Assembly: GCA_033762315.1 (NCBI GenBank)
Contig: JANRLS010000207.1
Coordinates: forward strand, 7,285-71,284
Direction of reading: 5' to 3'
Source of the DNA: CAYLLN01 sp033762315
GTDB taxonomy: Bacteria > Planctomycetota > Planctomycetia > Pirellulales > Pirellulaceae
Length of the DNA: 64,000 nt
The position numbers and the translations under genes were made by a program. This document shows positions 17,175-25,803 of the stretch, piece by piece. The notes beneath the pieces are model-generated. The model saw nothing but the letters and a program-made list of their open reading frames with translations. It searched no databases and was not told the DNA's origin. The stretch's first letter is position 1, and every line of letters begins with the position of its first letter.

Positions 17175-19697
17175 ATGGCCAAAGCCCCTGCCGCAACGAT
17201 CGCTGCTCCGGCGTCGCGCCTTCGGCGCGCGCTCGCCGCCGCGCGGGGTTTGCCGGGGTGGGCGGGTCGCAACAAGATCGCCACCGCTTCATTCGGCATT
17301 GCGGCCGCCCTGATTATCGGCAGTTTCGTCGGCGGAACTTTATGGCTGGGGGGAAAAAAAGAGGAACAAGCCTCTCAGCTTCTGGCCGATGCCCTCGCCC
17401 GCCTCGACGCGGGAGACGACCATCAGGCCCGGCAGATCGCCGCCCGTCTGCGGTCCGAGAAGCAGCTCTCCTACACCGAGCTCGGGGGCCCGATGTACGT
17501 GCTTGGGGTGGTCACCGCCCGCGAGGCCCAAGAGCACTTTCACCCCACCGAGCAACGAACCCTCTACCTCGTCGCCGCGCGCTATTTGGAAGAGGCCCGT
17601 GCCCGGGGCTTTCCGGTGGGTCGCGAACGGGACGGCCTGGCCCTGCTTGGTCGCACACTGCATCATGGCGGCCGCTATGCCCAGAGCTTGCCGTTTCTAA
17701 GCGAGGCGCTGGCTGCCGATCCGCAAGGGGAAGCTCCGCTGGCGTGGCTGTTGGCCGACAGTTGCCTCAAGCTGAATCCGCCAAAGCTCGACCAGGCGCT
17801 CCGCTATACCCGCCAATATGCCACCACTCCCGGCCTGTCGCCGCGCGATCAGGAAGCGGGCCACCTGCTCGAAAGTCAGATTCTGCTGGCCCAGGGATCG
17901 CTTGCCGCGGCCCGCCAGTCGCTGGCCAGAATTCCCACCACTTCACCCTTGCACAATGAGCAGGTCGTGCAGTCGGCGCGCTTGACCACTCTCGAAGCCG
18001 AGCAAGCGATGGACCCGCAGGCCGCCAAAACGGCGCTGGACGAAACAATCCAGTCGCTGCGCGGCGTGCAAGGGCGTGATGGCCCGACCAGTGGCGTGGT
18101 CGGTCAGGCTCAACTGCTCATTGGTCGCTGTTATGAACTCGCGGGAGACCGCCGGGCGGCCATGGCCCAGTATGACCGGGTGCGGCGCAACTTCTTTGGT
18201 CGGCCCGAAGCTCTGGCCGCGAACGTGTGGCAGGCCAATCTGGTCCGCCAGGAAGGGAATCCGTCTGAAGCGGTCGCGCTCTACGAACGGGCTCTCGCCC
18301 AGGCCGGCCCTCGCGACGCTTACCAGAACACATGGCTCCCGCTCGACGACTTGCAAAACGAGTTGCAGTCGGCGGTGGACGACCTGATCGCCAACGAGCA
18401 CTTTTCGCTTGCCGTGCAGTTGACCGCCGGCTTGACACCGCTGCTGGATGATGTCTTCGCCACGCAGCGGCGGATCGCCGTCGAGCAAGAGTGGGCGAAA
18501 AAACTGCAGGGGACTGCCGCCGGGATTCCTGTGGTCGAAGCGGAGCAAACCCTGGCTCAGGCTCGACAGCATTGGCGGGCCGCAGGAGTTGCCGCCGAAC
18601 ATTTGGCCGAGCTGCGCGTCGCGACGCGCTACTATCTCGATGACCTCGCCGCCTGCGGACAGCTCTATTTGCAGGGGCAAGGCTATCGCCAGGCCGCGCG
18701 GGTCTATCAGGCGATTTTGCGGCAAGACCCGAAGCAAGGGCAGCCCGAAGCGCTCGTGGGTCTAGGAGAATCGTTGCTGGCGCTGGGAGACACTGCCGGG
18801 GCGAGGTCGGCACTGGCTCGTTCGCGCGAGGTCTATCCCAAGCATCCGGCCACCTACCGGGCTCGGCTGCTTGAATGCGAAGCGTTGGCCGAAGTGGGCG
18901 ATATTTCCGCTGCCAAAGAGTTGCTACTCGACAATCTTTATCGCCACGCCCTCACGCCGCAAAGCACCGACTGGCGCGATTCGCTCTTTGCCCTGGGACT
19001 GCTGCTGTGCCGCGAGGCGGGGGATCTCGAAACCAAGAGCCGTCTGGCCGGCGTCGATCAGGTGGAAGCCGAGCCCAAGCAAGCGGGACTAAAGCTGTTG
19101 GAGCAAAGCCATGCCACCCTGCAAGAGGCGATTCGCACCCTCACCGAAGCGGTGCAGCGATATCCTGAAGCCGGGCAGGTGGTCGAGGCCCGCTACAAGA
19201 TCGCCGAGTCGTATCGGCATAGTGCGAAGTGGCCCCGCAAAAAGCTGGGGGTCGTCACCATCGAAACCAGCCGCCTCGCCTTAAATCGACAAATCCAGCA
19301 GGAATTGCTCTCGGCCTGCGACGAATACAGCCAGCTCATCACCGTCCTGAGCGATGCCGAGCAGGCCAAGCGGCGACCGGCGAGCGAGCTTTTGATCCTG
19401 CGCAATTGCTACTTCGGCCGGGCCGACGCTTTGTTCGATCTGGGGCGCTACGAAGAGGCGATCGCCGCCTATTCGGCCGCGACCAATCGCTATCAGCAAA
19501 CGCCCGAGGCCCTGGAGGCTTATGTGCAAATCGCCAGTTGCTATCGCCGGCTGAATCGCCCGCAAGAGGCCCGCGGCACGCTGGAGCAAGCCCGCGTGGT
19601 GCTCGAACGCATCCATGCCGACGCCGACTTTACCCGCACCACCCGGCTCGACCGGGAAGAGTGGACCGACCTGCTCGCCTGGCTTCGCACCCTATGA
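17175..19697 (+). CDS. Membrane-anchored tetratricopeptide-repeat protein heading flagellar locus
   Basis: An 840-residue protein. The ATG at 17175 is preceded by AAGGAAGA at a good distance. A single transmembrane helix (IATASFGIAAALIIGSFVGG) near residues 38-60 anchors a long chain of TPR-like helical repeats, for example DALFDLGRYEEAIAAYSAA and QIASCYRRLNRPQEARGTL near the C-terminus. TPR arrays are protein-interaction scaffolds. Its stop overlaps the start of the FlgN-like gene (ATGA), so translational coupling ties it to the flagellar genes. A role in flagellar or envelope assembly is inferred from position only. I know of no named flagellar protein with this architecture. Confidence 0.75.
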   Translation: MAKAPAATIAAPASRLRRALAAARGLPGWAGRNKIATASFGIAAALIIGSFVGGTLWLGGKKEEQASQLLADALARLDAGDDHQARQIAARLRSEKQLSYTELGGPMYVLGVVTAREAQEHFHPTEQRTLYLVAARYLEEARARGFPVGRERDGLALLGRTLHHGGRYAQSLPFLSEALAADPQGEAPLAWLLADSCLKLNPPKLDQALRYTRQYATTPGLSPRDQEAGHLLESQILLAQGSLAAARQSLARIPTTSPLHNEQVVQSARLTTLEAEQAMDPQAAKTALDETIQSLRGVQGRDGPTSGVVGQAQLLIGRCYELAGDRRAAMAQYDRVRRNFFGRPEALAANVWQANLVRQEGNPSEAVALYERALAQAGPRDAYQNTWLPLDDLQNELQSAVDDLIANEHFSLAVQLTAGLTPLLDDVFATQRRIAVEQEWAKKLQGTAAGIPVVEAEQTLAQARQHWRAAGVAAEHLAELRVATRYYLDDLAACGQLYLQGQGYRQAARVYQAILRQDPKQGQPEALVGLGESLLALGDTAGARSALARSREVYPKHPATYRARLLECEALAEVGDISAAKELLLDNLYRHALTPQSTDWRDSLFALGLLLCREAGDLETKSRLAGVDQVEAEPKQAGLKLLEQSHATLQEAIRTLTEAVQRYPEAGQVVEARYKIAESYRHSAKWPRKKLGVVTIETSRLALNRQIQQELLSACDEYSQLITVLSDAEQAKRRPASELLILRNCYFGRADALFDLGRYEEAIAAYSAATNRYQQTPEALEAYVQIASCYRRLNRPQEARGTLEQARVVLERIHADADFTRTTRLDREEWTDLLAWLRTL

Positions 19698-20146
19698 CGA
19701 CAACCTTGGAAACCGACCGCCTGGCCGACCTGGTCACCGCTCGCCTGCAAATGCTGGAGCTGCTTGCGCAGCTCGCCGGCCGGCAGTTGTCCCTTGTGCG
19801 GGATGGCCAGATGTCCGACCTGATGAAGCTGCTGGCCGCCAAGCAAACGGTTCTCAACCAGTTGCAGCAAGTCGAGAAACTGCTAGATCCGTTTCGCCAG
19901 CAAGACCCCGAGCGGCGCGTTTGGCGCAGCGACGCCGATCGCCGCCGCTGCCAGGCCGCCGCGACGCGCTGCGATGAACTGCTCACCGCCACGATGGACC
20001 TGGAGCGCCAGGGAGAGGCTCACATGCTGATCCGCCGCGATGCGGCCGCCTCGGCCTTGGCAGGCATGCACGCCGCCGCCGCCGCCTCGGCCGCCTATGC
20101 CGCTGGGCACGCCACGCCGGCCACCCACGTTGAGTGCGAGGGCTGA
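19694..20146 (+). CDS. FlgN-like flagellar export chaperone (probable)
   Basis: A 150-residue, almost entirely alpha-helical protein starting MTTTLETDRLADLVTARLQM. The pattern LLELLAQLAGRQLSLVRDGQMSDL followed by LLAAKQTVLNQLQQVEKLL (given here as separate helices) resembles FlgN, which chaperones the hook-filament junction proteins FlgK and FlgL. The C-terminus is Ala-rich and unlike FlgN. It overlaps the TPR gene by 4 bases and is followed 2 bases later by the histidine kinase gene. The assignment rests on size, helix pattern and context, and FlgK/FlgL are not encoded here. Confidence 0.5.
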   Translation: MTTTLETDRLADLVTARLQMLELLAQLAGRQLSLVRDGQMSDLMKLLAAKQTVLNQLQQVEKLLDPFRQQDPERRVWRSDADRRRCQAAATRCDELLTATMDLERQGEAHMLIRRDAAASALAGMHAAAAASAAYAAGHATPATHVECEG

Positions 20147-20148
20147 CC

Positions 20149-21039
20149 ATGACCATGACCGAACCTACCATCCTGAAGTTTCCGCAAGCCTCACCCGTGC
20201 CGCCGGCCGCCACCGCGCCGGGTGAGCTCGATTTGCAGGCAATTCTATTTGCCTGGAATCAGGCGACCGACCGCCTGCAAAAAACGCACGAGGCGCTGCA
20301 AAGCGAAATCCACCGGCTGACCGACGAGCTGGAAGTGAAAAACCGCGAGCTCGCGCGGCAAAATCGCCTGGCCGATTTGGGACAAATGGCGGCGCACGTG
20401 GCCCACGAAGTGCGCAACAGCCTCGTGCCGATGAAGCTCTACCTCAGTTTGCTGCGGCGGCGAATCAGCGGCGATTTGGGCAGTCTCGATGTGCTCGACA
20501 AAGTCACCGCCGGCTTCACGGCTCTCGAAGCGACGGTTAGCGATTTGCTGCACTTCTCGAGCGACCGCCAGCCGAAGCGCGAGCGGTTCGATGCCCGGCA
20601 ACTGATCGACGAAGTGGGGCAATTGCTTGCCCCGCAGCTCGATGCCCAGGCGATTGTGTGCGAGCTCGACTGCCCAGCCGAATTGCCCCTGCGGGCCGAC
20701 CGCGACATGCTCCGCCGGGCGCTGCTCAACCTGGTGCTCAACGCGCTCGACGCCATGCCCACCGGCGGCCGACTGGTCATTACCGTGTGGCCCGGACCGG
20801 AGGGAGTTGAAATCGAGGTGGCCGATAGCGGACCAGGAATCGATCCCGCCACGCTGACTCACCTGGCCGAGCCTTTTTTCACGACCAAAGCCAGCGGCAC
20901 CGGGCTGGGATTGGCGATTGTCGATCGGATCGTGACCGCCCACGAAGGGCGGCTGCTCGTCGCGAATTGCCCCGAAGGGGGCGCGGCGTTCACCTTGTGC
21001 ATTCCTAGTCGGGCCGTCGCCCTGGAGAAAGCAGCATGA
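20149..21039 (+). CDS. Sensor histidine kinase, flagellar (FlrB/FleS-like)
   Basis: A 296-residue soluble histidine kinase with no membrane helix. An N-terminal coiled-coil segment leads to the phospho-acceptor H-box HEVRNSL with His86, followed by the N-box (NLVLNALDAM), G1 (DSGPGID), F-box (PFFTTK) and G2 (GTGLGLAI). All catalytic boxes are intact. The absence of a transmembrane sensor and the coupling to a sigma-54 response regulator match FlrB/FleS-type flagellar kinases, which sense an assembly state rather than an external ligand. It overlaps the regulator gene by 4 bases. I chose the ATG at 20149; a GTG at 20134 lies inside the upstream gene. Confidence 0.88.
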   Translation: MTMTEPTILKFPQASPVPPAATAPGELDLQAILFAWNQATDRLQKTHEALQSEIHRLTDELEVKNRELARQNRLADLGQMAAHVAHEVRNSLVPMKLYLSLLRRRISGDLGSLDVLDKVTAGFTALEATVSDLLHFSSDRQPKRERFDARQLIDEVGQLLAPQLDAQAIVCELDCPAELPLRADRDMLRRALLNLVLNALDAMPTGGRLVITVWPGPEGVEIEVADSGPGIDPATLTHLAEPFFTTKASGTGLGLAIVDRIVTAHEGRLLVANCPEGGAAFTLCIPSRAVALEKAA

Positions 21040-22523
21040 GCATCGCCACTCTACCCCGCGGCGCCGGCAAGCAAACCGGCGGAATTCGTTCCGCGGAAGT
21101 CATCGCCGAATCGCGTGGCGATCGCACGCTCGCCGATCCGATCGGCCACATTCTCGTGGTCGATGACAACGCCCGCGCCCGGCAATCGATGGCCGACGTG
21201 CTGCAAGCGGCCGGACACGAGGTGGTCGCCTGCGCGAGCGCGATCGAGGCACTGAAAGTCGTCGAGCGGCGGCTTCCCGATGTCATCATTACCGACCTGC
21301 AAATGCCCGGCATGGATGGCCTGGCGTTCATCCGCACGCTCGCCGAGCGGCGGGTCGAGGCACAGATCGTCATGGTGACGGCGTTCGCCTCGGTCTCGTC
21401 CGCCGTCGAAGCGATGCGGTACGGAGCCTTCGACTACATCGAAAAGCCGTTCGACGTGGAACAACTGGAGCAACTCGTTTCCCGCGCCTTGCGACATGGC
21501 GAGAAAGTTGGCCGCCGGTCGAGCGTTCCGGTGCAGGTTCCGATCTGGCAGGGAATGATGGTCGGCAACAGCCCGGCGATGAAGCTGCTGCGTGAGCGAA
21601 TCGCGCAGGCTGCTCCCACGGACGAAACGATCCTGGTTTCCGGCGAAAGCGGCACCGGCAAGGAACTGGTGGCCCGCTGCTTGCACGCCGCCAGCCGCCG
21701 CGCCGAGAGGGCGTTTGTCGGGCTGAACTGCCCGGCCCTTTCGCCGCAACTGATGGAAAGTGAACTGTTTGGCCACGAGCGGGGAGCCTTCACCAGTGCC
21801 GATGCTCCGCGGGTCGGGCGTTTCGAGCTGGCCGAGGGAGGAACGATCCTGCTCGATGAAATCACCGAGATCGATTCCCCCCTGCAAGCCAAGCTGCTGC
21901 GGGTGCTGCAAGAGCGGACCTATGAGCGGGTCGGCTCGAGCCAATCGCGGCCGGCCGATGTGCGGGTCATTGCCACGACGAATCGCGATTTGCGGGCTGA
22001 GGTCGCTGCCGGCCGGTTCCGGCAAGACCTCTATTACCGCCTGAATGTGGTGCCGATCCAGGTGCCGCCACTCCGCGAGCGCTTGGCCGATGTGCCGCTG
22101 CTGATCGAGCATTTCCTCGGTGCGGCGGCTGCCCGTTTGGGACGTCCGGCATGCGAGCTGGCACCCGACGCGCTCGACCTGGTGAGCCACTATCACTGGC
22201 CGGGGAATGTGCGCGAGCTCGAAAACCTGGCGACCAGGGTCAGCGTTCTGGGCCAGGGACGCACCCTCGCCGCCGCCGACCTCCGCCCCTGGCTGATCGA
22301 TGCCGAGCAGGCGATCAGCACTCCCGCGACGGAATCGGCCGGCGCGCTCTCGGCCGGGATGAAGCTCGAAGACATGGAGCGCCGGCTGATCGAGGCGACG
22401 CTCGACCACTACGACGGCCACCGCGCCAAAGCCGCCCAGGCCCTGGGAATTGGCATTCGGACGCTGTCGAACAAGCTGCGTCAGTACGGATACGCCCCCC
22501 GCACGCGGGCGTTTGGCAAGTAA
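21036..22523 (+). CDS. Sigma-54-dependent response regulator, flagellar (FlrC/FleR-like)
   Basis: A 495-residue NtrC-family activator. The receiver domain (residues about 38-155) has phospho-acceptor Asp87 in ITDLQMPGMDG. The AAA+ domain carries Walker A GESGTGKE (203-210), a sigma-54 contact loop reading GAFTSA (250-255) instead of the usual GAFTGA, Walker B (TILLDEI) and the arginine-rich sensor region. A Fis-type helix-turn-helix (AKAAQALGIGIRTLSNKL) ends it. It is coupled to the kinase gene and lies directly upstream of a sigma-54 promoter in front of flgB, which makes it the probable activator of the structural genes. The Gly-to-Ser change in the loop is unusual. Confidence 0.92.
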   Translation: MSIATLPRGAGKQTGGIRSAEVIAESRGDRTLADPIGHILVVDDNARARQSMADVLQAAGHEVVACASAIEALKVVERRLPDVIITDLQMPGMDGLAFIRTLAERRVEAQIVMVTAFASVSSAVEAMRYGAFDYIEKPFDVEQLEQLVSRALRHGEKVGRRSSVPVQVPIWQGMMVGNSPAMKLLRERIAQAAPTDETILVSGESGTGKELVARCLHAASRRAERAFVGLNCPALSPQLMESELFGHERGAFTSADAPRVGRFELAEGGTILLDEITEIDSPLQAKLLRVLQERTYERVGSSQSRPADVRVIATTNRDLRAEVAAGRFRQDLYYRLNVVPIQVPPLRERLADVPLLIEHFLGAAAARLGRPACELAPDALDLVSHYHWPGNVRELENLATRVSVLGQGRTLAAADLRPWLIDAEQAISTPATESAGALSAGMKLEDMERRLIEATLDHYDGHRAKAAQALGIGIRTLSNKLRQYGYAPRTRAFGK

Positions 22524-22620
22524 CCTCTCAGGAGACCCATGTATGGCGTGGCAACCACGGATGGTTGTAGCGTCGCTTACCGGCAGTTTCTGCCGCTCAC
22601 CCTCGGCAATAACCGCCGAT

Positions 22621-22642
22621 CGCCCGGCACCCGCGCCGGGCG
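22621..22642. repeat. Hairpin CGCCCGGC/GCCGGGCG after the response regulator gene
   Basis: A perfect 8-bp stem with a six-base loop, about 100 bases behind the regulator stop and ahead of the sigma-54 promoter. No T-run follows, so termination is uncertain; it may separate the regulatory genes from the structural operon. Confidence 0.5.
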
Positions 22643-22762
22643 AGCGCAAGGTAGCGGGCGAAATTCGCCGGCTTCCCCGTTTTTCCCAATTCCCGCCTCC
22701 GTCGCTATTTGCGGCGATTCGCCGCGGCTCAACCCGCCGCCAAAGCACCCGCCGCCCCGCTA

Positions 22763-22780
22763 GCGGCACGGGGCTTGCAA
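22763..22780 (+). promoter_or_regulatory. Sigma-54 promoter upstream of flgB
   Basis: GCGGCACG-GGGC-TTGCAA matches the sigma-54 consensus (TGGCACG-N4-TTGC) with one mismatch at the first T. The invariant GG (22765-22766) and GC (22777-22778) are exactly 12 bases apart, as required. Transcription would begin near 22790, which leaves a 30-base leader before the flgB ATG at 22821. The adjacent gene encodes a sigma-54 activator. Confidence 0.75.
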
Positions 22781-22820
22781 TGGGTTGGCTCGCGGCACGG
22801 GCCGCTCAAGGAATCAACTG

Positions 22821-23234
22821 ATGTTGCAGGGTCTATTTGGTTCCACGAATATCCCCATCCTGGGCGAGGTGCTGAACTTCGCCCAGGCCCGCCAGGGGGT
22901 GCTCGCGGGCAACATCGCCAATGTGAACACGCCCGGTTATCGGCTGCGAGACCTGTCGCCGACCGCCTTTCAGGAGAAGCTGAAAAAAGCGATTGAAACC
23001 ACACGCGAGGAGGGCGGCGAGCTTTCGCCCGGCCTCATCCGTTCGGAGCCGGGCGACTCGCTACGCGAAGTTCGCGAGTCGCTGCAAAACATCCTGTATC
23101 ACGACGACACGAACATCGACCTGGAAAAGCAGGTTGCCGAAATCACCAAAAACCAAATCCTGCACAATTTCGCCCTGACCGTGATGACAGACCAGTTCAA
23201 TCTGCTCGGCCAGGCGATCAGCGAGCGGGTGTGA
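22821..23234 (+). CDS. flgB: Flagellar basal-body rod protein FlgB
   Basis: A 137-residue proximal rod subunit. It carries the rod-protein signature ARQGVLAGNIANVNTPGY near residue 25 and a C-terminal amphipathic helix ending QFNLLGQAISERV, as in other axial proteins. The ATG at 22821 is used because the in-frame ATG at 22785 would lie upstream of the predicted sigma-54 transcription start. It is the first structural gene of the locus. FlgB forms the rod across the periplasm together with FlgC, FlgF and FlgG; flgF and flgG are not in this window. Confidence 0.93.
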   Translation: MLQGLFGSTNIPILGEVLNFAQARQGVLAGNIANVNTPGYRLRDLSPTAFQEKLKKAIETTREEGGELSPGLIRSEPGDSLREVRESLQNILYHDDTNIDLEKQVAEITKNQILHNFALTVMTDQFNLLGQAISERV

Positions 23235-23257
23235 AAGCAACTCACTGGTAGCCAACT

Positions 23258-23683
23258 ATGATTCCAGCCCTCGACATCAGCACAAGCGCCTTGGTAGCCC
23301 AGCGCATCCGAATGGATGCGATCTCGGGCAATCTGGCGAATATGTCGTCGCTAACGCGCGATGAAAACGGCGAGATGCAGCCGTATGAAGCGCGGTACGC
23401 GATCTTCCAGTCCGATGACGAAGTTGGCACCCCCAATGGCGCGGTTGGCGTGAAGGTGGCCGCCATCGAGACGGAGAAGCTAGAGCCGAATTATCGCTGG
23501 GAGCCGGGGCATCCGTATGCCATCAAAAGCGGCCCGAAAAAGGGATACGTCGCCTATCCGCAGATCAACATGACGGCCGAAATGGTCGATGCCCTCGTCG
23601 CCGCCCGCGCCTACGAAGCGAACCTTGGTGCGATGGAAATCAGCAAGAACATGGCTCAGCAGTCGCTTCGCATCCTCGGCTAA
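23258..23683 (+). CDS. flgC: Flagellar basal-body rod protein FlgC
   Basis: A 141-residue proximal rod protein. It starts MIPALDISTSALVAQRIRMD and carries DAISGNLANMSS, the FlgC version of the axial N-terminal motif, and the C-terminal helix MVDALVAARAYEANLGAME typical of FlgC. Length is normal. It lies 23 bases after flgB, which agrees with one operon. The signature NxANxxT is changed to NLANMSS here, a minor deviation. Confidence 0.93.
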   Translation: MIPALDISTSALVAQRIRMDAISGNLANMSSLTRDENGEMQPYEARYAIFQSDDEVGTPNGAVGVKVAAIETEKLEPNYRWEPGHPYAIKSGPKKGYVAYPQINMTAEMVDALVAARAYEANLGAMEISKNMAQQSLRILG

Positions 23684-23733
23684 AGAACTCTCTCCCAACT
23701 TTCAACCTGGAACCTTGAACTCGACCCCCCACC

Positions 23734-24033
23734 ATGTCCACCATTACTTCCCTTCAGCCGCAACTCGCCTCGCCGGGCCTCGCCGCGCCGCGGCCGGCCG
23801 AAGGGGCGGGGCCAGCGCCGTTCAGAAATATGCTGATCGAGGCGCTCGACCAGGTGAACTCGATGCAGCAGCAGGCCGACGAGGCGGTGCAGCAATTGGT
23901 GACCGGTGGCGACGCGAACCCAGCCGAAGTGCTGACGACCCTGCAAAAGGCGGATATGTCGTTTCGCCTGATGCTGCAAATTCGCAACAAGCTGGTGCAG
24001 GCGTATCAAGAGGTGAGCAACGTCCGGATTTGA
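23734..24033 (+). CDS. fliE: Flagellar hook-basal body complex protein FliE
   Basis: A 99-residue MS ring-rod adapter. The C-terminal half has the FliE core: ALDQVNSMQQQADEAVQQL, GGDANPAEVLTTLQKADMSF and LQIRNKLVQAYQEV, ending in a short strand. The N-terminus is a Pro/Ala-rich low-complexity stretch. Size and position between flgC and fliF fit the canonical order. FliE links the membrane ring FliF to the rod and is exported early by the type III apparatus. Confidence 0.92.
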   Translation: MSTITSLQPQLASPGLAAPRPAEGAGPAPFRNMLIEALDQVNSMQQQADEAVQQLVTGGDANPAEVLTTLQKADMSFRLMLQIRNKLVQAYQEVSNVRI

Positions 24034-24044
24034 GGTAACACCTG

Positions 24045-24061
24045 GCGGGCAAGATGCCCGC
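24045..24061. repeat. Hairpin GCGGGCA-AGA-TGCCCGC between fliE and fliF
   Basis: A perfect 7-bp inverted repeat with a three-base loop, similar in design to the other intergenic hairpins in the window. It sits just ahead of the fliF ribosome-binding site and could tune expression within the operon. Confidence 0.5.
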
Positions 24062-24080
24062 TCCACGCAGGAAGCCACGG

Positions 24081-25766
24081 ATGGACTTCGTCAACAAAGC
24101 CTATGCTCAACTGGTCGAGCTCTTCCGCTCGCTGACGCCGGGAACGCGCGTCGCGGTGGGACTCTTGCTTGTCGTGATCGTCGTCAGCCTGGGGTATCTG
24201 TTCCAGTATCAGGCCGCCGGCGGCGACGAGTTTTTGCTCGATGGCCGCCCCTTCAGCGGCAGCGAGCTGACCGCCATCGAGGCCGCCTTCGCCAAGGCGG
24301 GCCTGGGCAAGAGCACCATCGTCGGCAACCGCATCCGCATTCCCCGCGGGCAAAAAGAGCTGTACCTGGCCGCCCTGGCCGATTCGAGCGCCTTGCCCGC
24401 GGACTTCTCGAAATACATGGACGAGGCCACTGCCGGCGACAACCCCTTTGCTTCGGCCCAATCGCTGCAAGCCCGCCGCTGGAACGCCAAGCAGAAGGAA
24501 CTGGCCCTCATCATCTCGCGAATGCGGGGGATCGAATCGGCCACCGTGCAGTACGATGAAGAGGCCAAACCGGGTCTGATTCGGACCAAGCAAAAGACCG
24601 CGATGGTCGCCGTGCAAACCGCCGGCGGTTCGCTTGACGAAGACCAGATCAAGGCGATTCGGAATGTCATCGCCTCGGCCTACGCGGGGCTCGACCGGCA
24701 TAGCATTACGATCACGGACATGACCAGCGGCCTCTCGTTTGGCGGCGCGGTCGGACCAGGGGGCTTGCCCGACGACGAGAGCCTCTACGCCGCGCACAAG
24801 CAAAAGTACGAGCGCGACTGGCAGCGAAAAATTGCCGGCCAATTGGCGATGATTCCCGGCGTGATCGTCGGCGTGAATGTCGAGCTGAGCCCTGAGATCG
24901 AGCACACGCGCCAGCTTCTCAAGCTCGACCCCAAGCCGGTGACGACCAATGCCTCGGAATTCAACGAGGAAACAAGCTCCCGGCCGAGTGTTCCCGCGGG
25001 GCGGCCCGGCGCGGTGAGCAATGGGGTCGGCAATCAGCCGGTGGCGATCAACGCGACGGCCGCCGGCGCTGCGGAGACGCAGCGGACCGTGTCGCGGTCC
25101 GATATTCACAACGTCCCCGGCTACGAGCAGGAATCGGTGACGCGCACTCCCCTGGTGCCGACCAAGGTGACTGCCTCGATCGACGTGCCGGCGAGTTACT
25201 ACGTCAACATTTGGCGGCAGCGGAATCCCGCGCCGGCCGGACAGCCTGTCCAGACTCCCGAAGCGGCCGACCTCGCGAAGATCGAGACCGAGACGACCAA
25301 TCAGATCAAGGAGACGGTTCGCAATTTGCTGCCGCCAGTAAACCAGGGGACCGATCCGTATCCGCACATCACCGTGGCGACCTATACCGATTTGCCCGGT
25401 CCGGCCGCTGCCGAGCCGTCGCTGGCGTCGGCCGGCACGTTGTGGCTGGCCGAAAACTGGCGGACGCTCGCGCTCGTCGGTCTCGGTGCCTTTAGCCTGC
25501 TGTTCCTGCGAGGCATGGTGCGCTCGACCGCCGGCAGCCCGGCACCGGCAACGAGCGCCGCCGGTGGCGCTGCGGGCACCGAAACGGGGCCCCGATTGGC
25601 TGCAATCGACGACGGCGACGATGCTCCTGCCGAGCCCGAAACGGTGCTCAAGCGTCGTTTTGGCTCGTCCGGTCCCGATCTGAAAGCCGAGCTGCGCGAC
25701 CTGGTGAAAGAGAACCCCGATGCCGCCGCCAACATTTTGCGCGCCTGGATCGGCGAAGCGGCTTGA
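24081..25766 (+). CDS. fliF: Flagellar MS-ring protein FliF
   Basis: A 561-residue membrane protein. The ATG at 24081 (MDFVNKAYAQLVELF) has AGGA 8 bases upstream. Transmembrane helix 1 (VAVGLLLVVIVVSLGYLF) is near residue 30, and helix 2 (LALVGLGAFSLLFLRGMV) near 475. Between them lie the ring-building motifs, including the RMRGIESATVQYDEEA segment and the GLDRHSITITDMTSG segment, and a Thr/Pro-rich periplasmic loop. The cytoplasmic C-terminus (LKAELRDLVKENPDAAANIL) is the FliG-binding tail. FliF is the base on which the switch and export gate assemble. Length and layout are normal. Confidence 0.93.
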   Translation: MDFVNKAYAQLVELFRSLTPGTRVAVGLLLVVIVVSLGYLFQYQAAGGDEFLLDGRPFSGSELTAIEAAFAKAGLGKSTIVGNRIRIPRGQKELYLAALADSSALPADFSKYMDEATAGDNPFASAQSLQARRWNAKQKELALIISRMRGIESATVQYDEEAKPGLIRTKQKTAMVAVQTAGGSLDEDQIKAIRNVIASAYAGLDRHSITITDMTSGLSFGGAVGPGGLPDDESLYAAHKQKYERDWQRKIAGQLAMIPGVIVGVNVELSPEIEHTRQLLKLDPKPVTTNASEFNEETSSRPSVPAGRPGAVSNGVGNQPVAINATAAGAAETQRTVSRSDIHNVPGYEQESVTRTPLVPTKVTASIDVPASYYVNIWRQRNPAPAGQPVQTPEAADLAKIETETTNQIKETVRNLLPPVNQGTDPYPHITVATYTDLPGPAAAEPSLASAGTLWLAENWRTLALVGLGAFSLLFLRGMVRSTAGSPAPATSAAGGAAGTETGPRLAAIDDGDDAPAEPETVLKRRFGSSGPDLKAELRDLVKENPDAAANILRAWIGEAA

Positions 25767-25803
25767 TTTTCCACCTTGAAACCAAATCCACCAACCATTC
25801 ACC

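Noticed and set aside
21051..22769. 572-codon minus-strand frame
   Set aside because: Shadow of the sigma-54 regulator gene.
22785..22820. Upstream ATG for flgB
   Set aside because: It lies ahead of the predicted sigma-54 start point, and FlgB family members begin near MLQGLFG.
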